From: a virus
Length of the DNA stretch: 22,829 nucleotides
Strand: one strand, 5' to 3'
IMG/VR virus record: IMGVR_UViG_3300020185_000274
Span: 1-22,829 of that record
Part shown: piece after piece, positions 1-6,070 of the stretch
Numbering within the stretch: position 1 is the stretch's first letter
Layout: the number at the start of each line of letters is the position of its first letter
Notes under the pieces: generated by a model
What the model was told of the DNA's origin: nothing
What the model saw: the letters and a program-made list of their open reading frames with translations, nothing else
Databases searched by the model: none
Translations under genes and position numbers: made by a program

Positions 1-843
1 TTCATGAGCAATTTTAGTATAATCCCCATTAGCGAGATTATCATCAGTATTTGATGCTTCTATAGTTGGTGGGTTAACTGAAATATCATATTTAATTATA
101 CCAACACCTCCTGGCCCCCCCTGAACGAAAAGGAAATCATCAACATCATCTAATGCCATAAATCCAGAGCTAATGTAATTACCCCCAGGTTTTTGTTGGG
201 CCGGTAACCATTGAGTAGAAAATGAAGAACCTGAATAATGTTTAGTAGTATTAGAGCTTCCAGTAATATTTGCTATTTCAGTAGTCCAATTAGGTATATT
301 AAAGTTTCCATAAGTTTCATTGTTTGAGTTATGGTTATTTTCTGTATTGAAAAATAATTTATTATTAGAAGGTGAATATAATACTCCAAGTGCTTTAGGG
401 GTAGATTGAACAGGAGATTGGTATATAAATAAAGTAGCTAATTCTGAAAATACTGGGGGATAATTTGTATAATACCCATTAGCAACTAACCAACCATAAG
501 CAATAGAAGGATCAGATACTTCACCTAACCCACTTCTCCCTGGGATTTTATTAAACCAAAATAAAAACTCTAAATCACTTTCACTATCAGTACCCCAAAA
601 CCTTACACTACCAATATCACCTTCTGGTGTTGATGTAGGGTGATTCATTGCAGGGACATCTTTCCCAATAATATATCTATTATCTTCATCGGGTCCCATC
701 CACCACTTAACCCCTCCAGGGTTATCTGAGTAGTTAGGGCCACCATTAACATCATTTAAATCTCCATAAGCTAAGTCCCCACTTTGACTAGTATTTGGTA
801 TTAAAGAACCAGGGTTATAAGCGAAAGGTCTAGTATTTGCCAT
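1..843 (-). CDS. Fibre/collar-type virion protein, N-terminal part (runs off left edge)
   Basis: The minus strand is open from an ATG at 843-841 through 281 codons to the window edge; no stop occurs in this frame, so the gene is cut by the window and is not broken. The product starts MANTRPFAYNPGSLIPNTSQ and continues with a G/N/P/W-rich stretch (KWWMGPDEDNRYIIG near residues 45-60). This type of N-terminus is familiar from phage tail-fibre or structural proteins whose first ~80 residues anchor the protein in the virion. The remainder is low-charge, S/T/N/G-rich and predicted beta. It is the only leftward gene in the window and is transcribed divergently from 954. A TATTTATA element lies 18 nt upstream of the start. 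A run of seven G (coding strand) occurs at 121-115. The virion role is inferred from composition, N-terminal style and the late-type promoter element; the exact structure it belongs to is unknown. Confidence 0.7.
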   Translation of the reverse strand, partial: MANTRPFAYNPGSLIPNTSQSGDLAYGDLNDVNGGPNYSDNPGGVKWWMGPDEDNRYIIGKDVPAMNHPTSTPEGDIGSVRFWGTDSESDLEFLFWFNKIPGRSGLGEVSDPSIAYGWLVANGYYTNYPPVFSELATLFIYQSPVQSTPKALGVLYSPSNNKLFFNTENNHNSNNETYGNFNIPNWTTEIANITGSSNTTKHYSGSSFSTQWLPAQQKPGGNYISSGFMALDDVDDFLFVQGGPGGVGIIKYDISVNPPTIEASNTDDNLANGDYTKIAHE

Positions 844-861
844 CTTAAAGTATTATTTGTT

Positions 862-869
862 TATAAATA
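862..869 (-). promoter_or_regulatory. Candidate late promoter element (TATTTATA) for the leftward fibre gene
   Basis: On the minus strand the sequence reads GATATTTATAAA, with core TATTTATA and 18 nt to the ATG at 843. The same core, in the same orientation relative to the gene, precedes five plus-strand genes in this window. The T4 late promoter core is TATAAATA, the reverse complement of this one. The assignment rests on recurrence and position only. Confidence 0.5.
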
Positions 870-881
870 TCGAAAGATAAC

Positions 882-910
882 TTGATTTACCAAAGAATAT
901 TATGTATACT
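882..910 (+). promoter_or_regulatory. Possible sigma70-like promoter (TTGATT-17-TATACT)
   Basis: TTGATT at 882-887 and TATACT at 905-910 are separated by 17 bp and would start RNA near 917, upstream of the gene at 954. This gene has no TATTTATA element, so an early or host-type promoter is expected here. A Bacteroidota host sigma factor would prefer a different motif (TTTG and TAnnTTTG), which is not seen, so the call is weak. Confidence 0.25.
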
Positions 911-920
911 ACTCAATAAA

Positions 921-1284
921 GGGGAGTTCTTTGACATTAATAACTAAAAAACTATGGAAATTACATCATTTATTTTGGGTGTACTTGCAGTCATTGCTAT
1001 TATGATGGTTGCGATTACGTCTGTGAATTATATGGCATTCAAAACTCTAAAAAGAGATTTTGATAATTATGTAAGCAGTACTGAAAGAGTACTTGCTGAT
1101 ATCTACAGAGATAATGAAACAGCTCGACAAGAGCTACATTCTCGAATTACAGAAACAGAACAAAACGTTGTTCGACATACCGACTCTAGAGTCGATAAAC
1201 TAGAAAGCAAAATCTATTCGGATTTTGATATTAAGAGAACCCAATCTCACCAATACTAATTAAATAACCCGTCGAGAACTCCCC
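921..1284. repeat. 10-bp perfect inverted repeat flanking a small membrane-protein gene
   Basis: GGGGAGTTCT at 921-930 and its exact reverse complement AGAACTCCCC at 1275-1284 lie just outside the gene 954-1259. Past the arms the similarity continues with one base missing (TTGAC against CGAC on the same strand). The two arms are G/C-rich in an A/T-rich genome. They could pair in a long-range RNA stem, be binding sites, or be chance: several 10-bp inverted pairs at this spacing are expected at random in a window this long. Confidence 0.35.
954..1259 (+). CDS. Small membrane-anchored protein with coiled-coil tail (unknown function)
   Basis: This 101-residue protein begins with one strongly hydrophobic segment (about residues 5-25, rich in I, L, V, A and M), followed by a charged helical region (about 45-92) with heptad-like spacing. 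That suggests a single-pass membrane anchor with a cytoplasmic or periplasmic coiled coil. There are no cysteines and no catalytic motif. The ATG follows an A-rich leader (TAACTAAAAAACT) with no Shine-Dalgarno sequence. It is the first rightward gene after the divergent region and is flanked by the inverted repeat at 921/1275. The family was not recognised. A phage membrane protein of this shape could act at the host inner membrane, for example in exclusion or lysis control, but nothing in the sequence decides this. Confidence 0.7.
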   Translation: MEITSFILGVLAVIAIMMVAITSVNYMAFKTLKRDFDNYVSSTERVLADIYRDNETARQELHSRITETEQNVVRHTDSRVDKLESKIYSDFDIKRTQSHQY

Positions 1285-1329
1285 ATTTATTTCCATATTT
1301 AACGCGATATTATGCAACATTATTACACA

Positions 1330-1344
1330 ACCACGACGCGTGGT
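1330..1344. other. Short hairpin upstream of a promoter-like element
   Basis: ACCACG (1330-1335) and CGTGGT (1339-1344) form a perfect 6-bp stem around a 3-nt loop (ACG). It sits 17 bp before the TATTTATA core at 1362. There is no following T-tract, so it does not look like an intrinsic terminator. It may be an operator-like site or chance. Confidence 0.3.
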
Positions 1345-1361
1345 GATATAACAATTACATA

Positions 1362-1369
1362 TATTTATA
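1362..1369 (+). promoter_or_regulatory. Candidate late promoter element (TATTTATA), 3 nt before a start codon
   Basis: The sequence ATATATTTATAC contains the core TATTTATA at 1362-1369, followed by CAC and then the GTG start at 1373. The 3-nt gap matches the element before the gene at 7406. If it works as a -10 element, transcription would begin at or next to the start codon, giving a leaderless mRNA. Confidence 0.5.
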
Positions 1370-1372
1370 CAC

Positions 1373-1597
1373 GTGAAAACACAACAACAAATTAAAGAAT
1401 ACGCTGCGATTGCACATTTATACTATTCAGAAGGAACCTTTACTAAAGATGAGGTTTATACCTGGATGGATGAATATGGGCTTGATGTTGTGAAATTGTT
1501 AAAAGGTAGAATCGAATTTACCTACTCAGATGATTGGTATTTAACTAAAATGATTATCTGGAAGAATGGTAAAGTTGAAGTAGAAACAGGTATATAA
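1373..1597 (+). CDS. Small protein of unknown function (74 aa, GTG start)
   Basis: The product is a small soluble protein of 74 residues. An N-terminal helical half (QQQIKEYAAIAHLYYSEG) is followed by TKDEVYTWMDEYGLDVVKLL and a short basic/beta C-terminal part ending in KVEVETGI. No family was recognised. GTG at 1373 is the only sensible start: no other start codon occurs until ATG at codon 32, which would remove the helical half. The start lies 3 nt after the TATTTATA element. The stop codon overlaps the next start by one base (TAATG at 1595-1599), which implies translational coupling to the 141-residue protein downstream. The coupled pair may act together; their role is unknown. Confidence 0.65.
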   Translation: MKTQQQIKEYAAIAHLYYSEGTFTKDEVYTWMDEYGLDVVKLLKGRIEFTYSDDWYLTKMIIWKNGKVEVETGI

Positions 1598-2022
1598 TGA
1601 TAGACCCCGAAAGACTTTTTAGTGCTTTTGAACTTCCTGAAGCTGAAGAAGGGGATATCTTTGTTGAACTTCAAAAAACCCAAACATTTAAATTGGGTAT
1701 GTTCAAAAAAATTATTTGGAATCAAAAAAGCATAGAAGATAAGATGGGTAAATTTTTAGAAATGATGCCCGACTTAGCCGAAAAAATAGATTTTGATGGT
1801 GATGCAGGTGAGTTTGTAACTCATACTAGAGCTTGGACATATCTCAAAGATTATGATCCTACTTCAGAACAAGGCAAAGATGCTGCTAGAATTTTCGCAG
1901 ATCAATACACTATTACAGCATGTGATTTGGCTATCTCATTTTGGGAAGAAAGAGAATCATATGAAAAGTGTGCCCATATCAAAAAAGTTCAAGATTTCTT
2001 AAAATTAAACGTGATTCCCTAA
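1597..2022 (+). CDS. Protein of unknown function (141 aa), coupled to upstream gene
   Basis: The product is 141 residues, acidic and mostly helical, with no signal peptide or membrane segment. Recognisable stretches are a central DFDGDAGEFVTHTRAW (about residues 64-79) and a C-terminal helix with EERESYEKCAHIKKVQDFL. No catalytic motif was identified and the family was not recognised. Its ATG overlaps the preceding stop (TAATG), with no Shine-Dalgarno sequence, so translation probably depends on re-initiation after the 74-residue protein. It is followed by the 102-bp gap with the GA-rich tract. It lies in the block of small non-structural genes upstream of the HD hydrolase and sigma factor. 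Confidence 0.7.
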   Translation: MIDPERLFSAFELPEAEEGDIFVELQKTQTFKLGMFKKIIWNQKSIEDKMGKFLEMMPDLAEKIDFDGDAGEFVTHTRAWTYLKDYDPTSEQGKDAARIFADQYTITACDLAISFWEERESYEKCAHIKKVQDFLKLNVIP

Positions 2023-2047
2023 CCTTTCTCCATTATTTTTAGGGTAC

Positions 2048-2086
2048 AGAGGAAAAAATGAGAGAGAGAGGGAGAGGGGATGAGAT
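2048..2086 (+). repeat. GA-rich purine tract
   Basis: Almost all bases from 2048 to 2086 are A or G. There is a 21-nt uninterrupted purine run at 2060-2080 that contains a (GA)n microsatellite, and only two T residues break the tract. Nothing comparable was seen elsewhere in the window. It lies in the gap between 2022 and 2125, overlapping the start of the possible micro-ORF. Confidence 0.6.
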
Positions 2087-2135
2087 GTCTCGCGACGTCT
2101 CCCGAGACGTAACAAAACAATATTATGAGAAATAA
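2058..2135 (+). CDS. Possible 25-residue leader peptide / micro-ORF
   Basis: An ATG at 2058 opens 25 codons ending in TAA at 2133-2135. Unlike almost every other gene here it has a Shine-Dalgarno-like AGAGG (2048-2052), 5 nt before the ATG. The peptide is very charged: an Arg/Glu/Gly-rich start (MRERGRGDE), then a tandem repeat SRDV-SRDV, then TKQYYEK. The repeat is encoded by the same bases that form the hairpin at 2095-2110. Its end overlaps the start of the next gene (ATG at 2125) by 11 nt in another frame, so ribosome passage could affect initiation there. It may equally be a chance reading of a structured leader. Confidence 0.25.
   Translation: MRERGRGDEMSRDVSRDVTKQYYEK
2095..2110. other. 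Hairpin in the leader of the 55-residue gene
   Basis: ACGTCT (2095-2100), loop CCCG and AGACGT (2105-2110) form a perfect 6-bp, G/C-containing stem, 14 nt before the ATG at 2125. A second copy of the half-site (GATGTCT, 2084-2090) lies just upstream. There is no T-tract after it, so termination is unlikely. A role in translation control or protein binding is possible. Confidence 0.35.
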
Positions 2136-2292
2136 ACAATTATTTGAACAGAAAATGGATCGCCTTGAAGGTAAGCTCCAACAGATTAGAGTAATGTCTA
2201 GTCGTAACATTTCACTCCAAGATCTATATAAGATGCTTGATGAGGGTGAAGAATTGATTGAAGACATGCGTAACATGCTTGAACGAGAATAA
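2125..2292 (+). CDS. Small helical protein (55 aa, unknown function)
   Basis: A 55-codon ORF runs from ATG 2125 to TAA 2290-2292. The product is highly charged and predicted to be entirely helical, with heptad-like spacing of Leu/Ile/Met (LFEQKMDRLEGKLQQIRVM, then LQDLYKMLDEGEELIEDM). That suggests a short coiled-coil or two-helix hairpin protein. There is no Shine-Dalgarno sequence; the leader is A-rich (AACAAAACAATATT). It lies 15 nt before the HD-hydrolase gene, in the same direction, so the two are probably co-transcribed. Codon use is like its neighbours. The family was not recognised; small helical proteins of this type are often adaptor or regulator proteins, but that is a guess. Confidence 0.6.
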   Translation: MRNKQLFEQKMDRLEGKLQQIRVMSSRNISLQDLYKMLDEGEELIEDMRNMLERE

Positions 2293-2307
2293 ACTAAAAT
2301 AAAAGTT

Positions 2308-3084
2308 ATGAAACTAACAGCAGAACAAATCCAACAAAATTGGATCGAATTCCTTACAAACATCGAAACCCACATCACGGGAGAACGTAAACAGAAACTT
2401 CTTGATTTTTACAATCAATATCAAGAACGTGTTATGTTAATGCCCGCTGCCCACAAGAAAGAATATCACAACGCCTTTCCTGGTGGGTATGTTGAGCACG
2501 TTAACCGTGTTGTAAAAGCTGCCCTTTCTATCTCTGCCGTTTGGGAGGGATTTGGTGCCGACATGACTACTTTCACAACTGAGGAATTAGTATTTTCTGC
2601 TATTAATCACGACCTGGGTAAGATGGGAGATGAAAACCATGAATCATACATACCCCAGGATGATAAGTGGAGAAGAGAGAAACTAGGTGAAGATTATAAA
2701 TTCAACACCAAAGTCCCATTCTCATCTGTCCCAGATCGTGGTTTATTTATGCTCCAGTCACATGGTGTGGTATATACTTTCAACGAAATGCTCGCGATTC
2801 AAACGCATGATGGTTTATACGACGCGGCTAATGAAAAGTATTTGAAAGCGTATATGCCCGAACAAAAACCACGTACTTCCCTACCATTCATACTACACCA
2901 GGCTGACTTGATGGCTGCACGTATTGAATTTGAGAGAGAATGGTTACCTAAGTTAAACGGTAGTTTGGAGAAGCAAAAAGAAAATTTTACCTTAAATGAC
3001 AAGCCGAAAGGTGCTACCAAGCAGCAAAAAGCACTTGGTTCAATTAAAAGTGAAGGTTTAAAAAATCTACTAGATAACTTATGA
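2308..3084 (+). CDS. HD-domain metal-dependent phosphohydrolase
   Basis: This 258-residue protein has the layout of the HD superfamily: His64 in GGYVEHVNRVV, the HD doublet His101-Asp102 in INHDLGKMG, a further HD pair His167-Asp168 in IQTHDG, and His197/Asp200 in LHQADLMAARIE. These would bind one or two divalent metals and hydrolyse a phosphoester bond. HD enzymes act on (d)NTPs, cyclic nucleotides or RNA 3' ends. The GGYVEHVNRV...HDLGK spacing resembles the YhaM-type 3'-5' exoribonuclease HD domain, but no N-terminal OB fold is present, so the substrate is open. The C-terminal 50 residues are basic and probably helical. ATG 2308 follows an A-rich leader without Shine-Dalgarno. The stop overlaps the next start (ATGA, 3081-3084). 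Arg is mostly CGT, unlike the virion genes, which use AGA. Confidence 0.8.
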   Translation: MKLTAEQIQQNWIEFLTNIETHITGERKQKLLDFYNQYQERVMLMPAAHKKEYHNAFPGGYVEHVNRVVKAALSISAVWEGFGADMTTFTTEELVFSAINHDLGKMGDENHESYIPQDDKWRREKLGEDYKFNTKVPFSSVPDRGLFMLQSHGVVYTFNEMLAIQTHDGLYDAANEKYLKAYMPEQKPRTSLPFILHQADLMAARIEFEREWLPKLNGSLEKQKENFTLNDKPKGATKQQKALGSIKSEGLKNLLDNL

Positions 3085-3356
3085 TCATAGCAATCATCTT
3101 ACTATCCGTTTTGGTTCTTACTCTAGGGTATACGACCATAAACCTTCTTCGTAAAAATGAACAACAAGAAGATATCCTCGCAGGCTACCTAGAATACCTA
3201 GATAGACTATCGCGAGTAATAGAGGTTTCGGATACAAAGATGAAAGAAGTTGATTCAAGAGGTACGTTTAGTAGCGATGACGAAGTTGGTTTTTTCTTTC
3301 AACAAATAAAAGGGTTACAAGATATCTTAAGCGAGTTTAAACTCGATAAAGAATAA
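3081..3356 (+). CDS. Small membrane-anchored protein (91 aa, unknown function)
   Basis: The first ~22 residues form one hydrophobic segment (MIIAIILLSVLVLTLGYTTI), followed by a charged helical domain. The C-terminal part contains SSDDEVGFFFQQIKGLQDIL (residues 64-83), a motif I associate from memory with small proteins of marine T4-like phages, although I cannot name a function. It is a probable single-pass inner-membrane protein with a cytoplasmic tail. Its ATG overlaps the stop of the HD hydrolase (ATGA), so the two are translationally coupled. It is followed after 6 nt by the sigma-factor gene. Nothing catalytic was seen. Confidence 0.7.
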   Translation: MIIAIILLSVLVLTLGYTTINLLRKNEQQEDILAGYLEYLDRLSRVIEVSDTKMKEVDSRGTFSSDDEVGFFFQQIKGLQDILSEFKLDKE

Positions 3357-3362
3357 GATATT

Positions 3363-4076
3363 ATGGCCATAAAAAAGACCCGAAGACCTAAGAGTAAAAA
3401 CTACTTTACTCAAGATACAGAAGATGCTATTGTATTATACAATGGCACTTCTGATACTGATGTAAAGAGTAGAATTTACCAAGATCACATCCATTACCCA
3501 TTTTTTAAGTTAACAGAGAACATCATCCACACCTTTAAGTTTTATTATACTGAAGTAGATGAGATTGAACATTTACAACACGAGGTAATTTGTTTTTTAC
3601 TTTCTAAAATTCATTTATTTGATCCTACTAGAGGGGCCAAAGCATATTCTTATTTTGGTACTATAGCTAAACGTTATCTCATTCTTCAAAATCAAAAGAA
3701 TTATAAAAAACGTGTACACAAGGCCCCAGTAGACGAGCTATTTAAAGACGACACTTACACTTATAGTATGGATGATCCAGGGGTACACAATGATCCCTTA
3801 AATCTTTACATTAATCTATTTGTAGACCACTGTACAGAAAATATCTATAAATTATTCCCTAAACAAAAGGATGCTGAGATTGCTGATGCTATCTTAGAAT
3901 TATTCCGTAAGCGTGAGGAAATAGATGTTTTCAATAAAAAAGCACTTTACATCTATATTAGAGAGATGGTAGATGTTAAAACACCTAAGATTACTAAAAT
4001 AGCAAACCAACTATACTCAGTATTTAAAGGTAATTATATTTTCTATCTCGAAAACGGATATGTAGAATTCGAATAA
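3363..4076 (+). CDS. gp55: Late-transcription sigma factor, gp55-like
   Basis: This 237-residue protein resembles the T4 gp55 family, the phage-encoded sigma factor that directs host RNA polymerase to late promoters. The sigma region-2-like core is visible at residues 46-107: FFKLTENIIHTFKFYY, then a helix with HEVICFLLSKIHLFDP, then TRGAKAYSYFGTIAKRYLI, which parallels the FDPxRG...SYF...A+RYL pattern of sigma70 region 2. There is no region 4, as expected for gp55. The N-terminus is basic (KKTRRPKSK). The C-terminus is short and hydrophobic/acidic (YIFYLENGYVEFE); in T4 the gp55 C-terminus contacts the sliding clamp, and this tail could do the same, though the motif is not clearly conserved. 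It lies directly upstream of virion genes carrying a shared promoter-like element, which fits its role. Confidence 0.85.
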   Translation: MAIKKTRRPKSKNYFTQDTEDAIVLYNGTSDTDVKSRIYQDHIHYPFFKLTENIIHTFKFYYTEVDEIEHLQHEVICFLLSKIHLFDPTRGAKAYSYFGTIAKRYLILQNQKNYKKRVHKAPVDELFKDDTYTYSMDDPGVHNDPLNLYINLFVDHCTENIYKLFPKQKDAEIADAILELFRKREEIDVFNKKALYIYIREMVDVKTPKITKIANQLYSVFKGNYIFYLENGYVEFE

Positions 4077-4081
4077 GGTTA

Positions 4082-4089
4082 TATTTATA
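4082..4089 (+). promoter_or_regulatory. Candidate late promoter element (TATTTATA) ahead of the baseplate block
   Basis: TTATATTTATAC contains the core at 4082-4089, 20 nt before the ATG at 4110, in the short gap after the sigma-factor gene. A TATAAATA sequence also overlaps the start codon itself (4103-4110), so this gap has the core in both orientations. Confidence 0.5.
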
Positions 4090-4109
4090 CATGAATAAAC
4101 ACTATAAAT

Positions 4110-4445
4110 ATGAGTCAACAATTCGAAAAAACAATATTTGGTACTAAGAAATTCTCGGATTTACTTGAGGAGATCTATAATAACCAAAAGCGCCGCGAAG
4201 CGCAAGTAACCGCGCTTATATCCGAATTAAAACCGATGGTTTCCGACATTGGTGACGCTACACTTATTGTACCCCTCATTAAAGAATACATGGAAATTGG
4301 TGTTAAAAACGATGATGCACTAATTAAAATGGCTACGTTAGTACAACGTGCTCTAAATTCATCTAATGAAGATGGTAGTTTAGGTATTTCGGATGAAGAA
4401 AAAGCTCAATTACTTGAGGAAATGGAAAAATTACAAAGTAAATAG
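4110..4445 (+). CDS. Small acidic helical protein (111 aa, unknown function)
   Basis: The product is 111 residues, predicted helical and acidic. The N-terminus is MSQQFEKTIFGTKKFSDLLEEIYNNQKRREAQ, written here in two parts as MSQQFEKTIFGTKKF and SDLLEEIYNNQKRREAQ. A central region (KPMVSDIGDATLIVPLIKEYMEIGVKN in pieces) follows, with a charged C-terminal helix (DEEKAQLLEEMEKLQSK). Its size and position next to gp55 recall gp33, the T4 late-transcription co-activator (112 residues), but the clamp-binding C-terminal motif of gp33 is not seen, so I do not assign it. It is preceded by the promoter element at 4082 and followed after 2 nt by the spike gene, which makes a virion or assembly role equally possible. 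Confidence 0.7.
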   Translation: MSQQFEKTIFGTKKFSDLLEEIYNNQKRREAQVTALISELKPMVSDIGDATLIVPLIKEYMEIGVKNDDALIKMATLVQRALNSSNEDGSLGISDEEKAQLLEEMEKLQSK

Positions 4446-4447
4446 TA

Positions 4448-6070
4448 ATGAGTTGGTTTGGTAATGATAATAAAGATAGAAGTAATTCTGTTCCTTCTTC
4501 TCAACTTATACCTGGAAGGGTTCTTAGTATAGATCAAACTTCAACCTTATCTAATGGAGATATTATGGTTGAGCCTATGAAAGTTACTAATAACTTACCT
4601 GGGAGTTTAGGTATTAAGGCTTCTCCTTTATTTCCTAATATTAAAAATTACCCCCTAAAAAATGAAACAGTATACCTCCTATCATTCCCAGGAGGTAATT
4701 TCTCTAGCAATCCAGGTGATGTAAAGTATTACTACCTTAGCCCAGTAAAAATTTGGCCTAATGCTACAAATACAAACCCAACACCAAATACTGCTGAAAA
4801 CATTCAAGGTAGCAACCAAAATAAAAGTCTTCAAGAAATTGAATTAGGTTCCCCTAATGTTTCTACAAAACAACAAACCAGTAATTTTAAACCTGGGACT
4901 TACTTTACAGAAAAATCTAATATTTTCCCCTTATTCCCTTTCGAGGGAGATGTTATAGTTGAAGGTAGATTTGGTAATAGTATTAGATTTGGTAGTACTG
5001 ATATTCAGTATGGTTCAAATACAACTCAAAATATAATCACCAAACAATTTGAAGAATCTTATACATATTCTTCAGGTGAGACTGACTTACCTTTAAGTTT
5101 TAACTCTAAATTAGTAGCAGTTAATAATAAAGTTGGAGCGTTTTTTCAAAAGTACGATGATGATAAGATATCTATCTTTATTGAATCTGTTGAATCTCAA
5201 GTCTCTAACCCTAACAATATAGTAGCAGGTGAACTTGCTAAACTTAGAGCACAAAAGGCACAAGATTTAGTACTAAGTCTTTCAAACTTTAAATATAATA
5301 TAAGTGTTAACTCTAGAATAGGGGATACACCTTATATTCCGGGAAGAGACAAACCAGATGATCCTAAATATCTTAAAGATCAATACACTAGTATTAAAAT
5401 TTTGGTTCAAGGTACTGAGGTAATTAACCAACCATCTCAACCACAGTCTTTAAATAACTGGTCTATATCGGGTTCAAATGGTGATCCTATTACTATTTTA
5501 AGAAATGGTCAAAACCCTGAGTTAACAGGATCTGCTCTTTCGTTAACAGTAGAGGATATAAATAAGGATTTATCTTCTGCTTATTTTACTTCAACCCAAA
5601 ATATTCCTATTGAAGTATCATCTAAAAATGATTACCTTTCATATGGTGAAAACCAACCCACAGATCCAAAAGATTATAATAAAGCCCAAATAATCCTAAA
5701 TTCAGGTAGATTAGCATTCAATACTACCCAGGATCATATAATGTTATCATCAAAAAAGAGCATTAACCTTAATTCAATTGAAGGTGTAAATGTTGATACT
5801 ATAGGTCCTGTAGTAATAGAAGCACCTGAAATTAAGTTAGGTTCAAATGATGCTGAAGAATCTGTCTTATTAGGGGATTCAACTGTAGATTTATTACAAA
5901 GTTTAATTAGTGATTTGTCATCATTAACTAAAATAATGGGAAGTCAAATAGGTAATAATGGTATATTATTAGAACCTATGGGTACTACAGCACGTACTAT
6001 TAGTAATAACTTAGATACTTATCAAACACAACTTGATAGTTTAAAATCTAATATTGTAAAAGTAGAATAA
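4448..6070 (+). CDS. gp5: Baseplate hub/spike protein, gp5-like, with possible OmpA-like insert
   Basis: This 540-residue protein has a three-part layout like T4 gp5. Residues ~18-105 form an OB-fold-like domain (LIPGRVLSIDQTS...GDIMVEPMKV). Residues 165-184 hold a conserved FEGDVIVEGRFGNSIRFG stretch. Residues 340-480 lead into a repetitive beta region (QIILNSGRLAFN, HIMLSSKKSINLNS, IEAPEIKLGS, ESVLLGDSTVDLL), as expected for the trimeric beta-helix needle. T4 gp5 carries a lysozyme between these parts; no lysozyme motif is seen here. Residues ~215-322 instead look like an OmpA/MotB-type peptidoglycan-associated fold: KISIFIESVESQVSN, GELAKLRAQKAQDLVLSL, then YTSIKILVQG. The gene starts 2 nt after the previous stop and ends in a TAATG overlap with the next. 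The spike identity is fairly sure; the insert is inference. Confidence 0.7.
   Translation: MSWFGNDNKDRSNSVPSSQLIPGRVLSIDQTSTLSNGDIMVEPMKVTNNLPGSLGIKASPLFPNIKNYPLKNETVYLLSFPGGNFSSNPGDVKYYYLSPVKIWPNATNTNPTPNTAENIQGSNQNKSLQEIELGSPNVSTKQQTSNFKPGTYFTEKSNIFPLFPFEGDVIVEGRFGNSIRFGSTDIQYGSNTTQNIITKQFEESYTYSSGETDLPLSFNSKLVAVNNKVGAFFQKYDDDKISIFIESVESQVSNPNNIVAGELAKLRAQKAQDLVLSLSNFKYNISVNSRIGDTPYIPGRDKPDDPKYLKDQYTSIKILVQGTEVINQPSQPQSLNNWSISGSNGDPITILRNGQNPELTGSALSLTVEDINKDLSSAYFTSTQNIPIEVSSKNDYLSYGENQPTDPKDYNKAQIILNSGRLAFNTTQDHIMLSSKKSINLNSIEGVNVDTIGPVVIEAPEIKLGSNDAEESVLLGDSTVDLLQSLISDLSSLTKIMGSQIGNNGILLEPMGTTARTISNNLDTYQTQLDSLKSNIVKVE

Noticed and set aside
931-936. TTGACA resembling a -35 box before the gene at 954
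   Set aside because: The -10 position at the right spacing falls on the start codon region and does not match.
1181-1194. Perfect 14-bp palindrome CGACTCTAGAGTCG
   Set aside because: It lies inside a coding region; about one such palindrome is expected by chance in a window of this length.
2019-2378. 119-codon minus-strand reading frame
   Set aside because: It crosses the gap and the starts of two plus-strand genes (2125 and the HD hydrolase at 2308) and its product looks like an antisense artefact of the GA-rich tract.
3332-3345. Perfect 14-bp palindrome CGAGTTTAAACTCG near the end of the 91-residue gene
   Set aside because: It has no T-tract and lies within codons; chance level as above, so it is not called as a terminator.
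4110-4445. Assignment of the 111-residue protein as gp33 co-activator
   Set aside because: Size and position fit, but the C-terminal clamp-binding pattern is not seen; it was left as unknown.
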